This document shows, piece by piece, positions 63,533 to 64,000 of a DNA stretch of 64,000 nucleotides. The stretch is taken from positions 310,001 to 374,000 of the forward strand of contig NZ_BNBI01000002.1 of NCBI RefSeq assembly GCF_014655295.1. The letters are read 5' to 3'. The stretch is from Streptomyces fumanus. Its GTDB lineage: Bacteria; Actinomycetota; Actinomycetes; Streptomycetales; Streptomycetaceae. Made by a program: the position numbers and the translations under genes. Below the pieces are notes generated by a model that was given only the letters and a program-made list of their open reading frames with translations, did not search any database and had not been told where the DNA came from. Each line of letters starts with the position of its first letter. The stretch's first letter is position 1.

Positions 63533-64000
63533 ACCCTCCGATTGCGCCGGTGGCCCAGGGCAGGGCGAGCAGTTCGGCCTCCTGGCCCGCCCGTGCCCCG
63601 CCCGGGGGGACCACGGCCAGGGCATCGGCCGCCGCGATGCCGCGCAGCATGGCCGGTCCGTTGTACCGCAGCGGTACGGGCCCGCCGCCGCGCAGCACCA
63701 CGGGGACCAGCCGGGTGTCGTGCGGGTGCCCCTGCACCGCCTCCCGCAGCGGTCTGCCGGACGGCTCCGGGGCCGGCCGGGCGGCGAGGCCGCGCAGCAG
63801 CGGTTCGGCGAGCGTGAGCAGGGCGGAGACGGCGGCGAGGGGGTTGCCGGGCAGGCCGACGAGGTGCTGGCCGTCCTGGATGCGGGCCAGCAGCATCGGG
63901 TGGCCGGGGCGCACCTGGACGCCGTCCACGAGGAGTTCGGCGCCGATGCGGCCCAAGGTGGGGTGGACGTGGTCGACGGGGCCCGCGGCGGTGCCGCCGG
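63522..64000 (-). CDS. moeA: Molybdopterin molybdotransferase MoeA, C-terminal part
   Basis: 3' part of moeA, which inserts molybdate into adenylated molybdopterin. Visible are 'GVQVRPGHPMLLARI', the conserved 'LVGLPGNPLAAVSALL' (GLPGNP motif, C-terminal part of the MoaB/Mog-like domain) and the domain IV beta barrel ('RLVPVVLRGGGPVPLRYNGPA' in parts, 'LAVVPPGGARAGQEAELLAL'). The reading continues beyond base 64000. Its stop overlaps the channel gene start. Confidence 0.92.
   Translation of the reverse strand, partial: GGTAAGPVDHVHPTLGRIGAELLVDGVQVRPGHPMLLARIQDGQHLVGLPGNPLAAVSALLTLAEPLLRGLAARPAPEPSGRPLREAVQGHPHDTRLVPVVLRGGGPVPLRYNGPAMLRGIAAADALAVVPPGGARAGQEAELLALPWATGAIGGCFT

Overview
The window is high-GC actinobacterial DNA and reads as core chromosome of a Streptomyces. 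Support comes from GTG/ATG starts with AGGAGG-type ribosome sites, LAETG and Tat exports, a K15-type DD-peptidase, WhiJ-type XRE/DUF397/ATPase genes, a branched-chain keto acid dehydrogenase operon and a mycothiol-dependent enzyme. Two perfect 14-bp parS sites (GTTTCACGTGAAAC, at 32370 and 63519) suggest the origin-proximal region, where parS sites cluster in Streptomyces. Gene content (metG, aspS, bkd operon, paired Ser/Thr kinases) fits that placement. I saw no prophage, insertion sequence, CRISPR array, rRNA or tRNA.

Layout. 1-6.3 kb: DrrAB-type ABC exporter (partial), two coupled CNNM/CBS membrane proteins, then divergent TerB, TatA-like and DUF6479 genes behind two TTCTAC-N6-GTAGAA sites. 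6.4-10.4 kb: alpha-glucosidase, sortase-anchored surface protein, GAF-ANTAR regulator. 10.5-12.2 kb: XRE-TPR regulator divergent from a 52-aa secreted-peptide ORF, with a 9-bp inverted repeat between them. 12.2-19.6 kb: a minus-strand island with a caspase-like protein with a membrane span fused to a solute-binding region and a vWA domain, an EACC1-like small protein, a lipoprotein binding protein, a probable inactive caspase-like protein and a PP2C phosphatase. It resembles caspase-type biological-conflict systems and is the best candidate for a novel system. 19.7-24.4 kb: small membrane and secreted proteins, an EEP hydrolase, and PhoX with a PHO box. 24.6-30.5 kb: TerF-like vWA protein, metG, a WhiJ-type cluster and a possible toxin-antitoxin pair. 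30.6-36.5 kb: aspS, a PAS/GAF/SpoIIE/ATPase phosphatase, an AI-2E family transporter and a 5'-truncated pirin gene. 36.6-49.6 kb: SseB protein, acyl-CoA dehydrogenase, M18 aminopeptidase, NHL-thioredoxin protein, a frameshifted GlxA-type regulator, nitrilase-family amidase, MFS/GntR pair, K15-like DD-peptidase. 49.8-54.4 kb: bkdABC and a divergent response regulator. 54.5-64 kb: PNPOx-like protein, phosphotransferase, two divergent PknB-type kinases, proteasome activator Bpa, quinone oxidoreductase, RCK potassium channel, moeA 3' end.

A recurrent oddity is short tandem arrays (10-60 bp units) just downstream of stop codons. In at least four places (2.45, 16.7, 44.58 and 56.3 kb) the unit is a copy of the gene's own 3' end including its stop codon. 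Others lie at 9.4 kb (45 bp), 39.1 kb (29 bp x 8) and 55.0 kb (22 bp x 4).

All functional names rest on motif and family recognition by eye. No database search was run.
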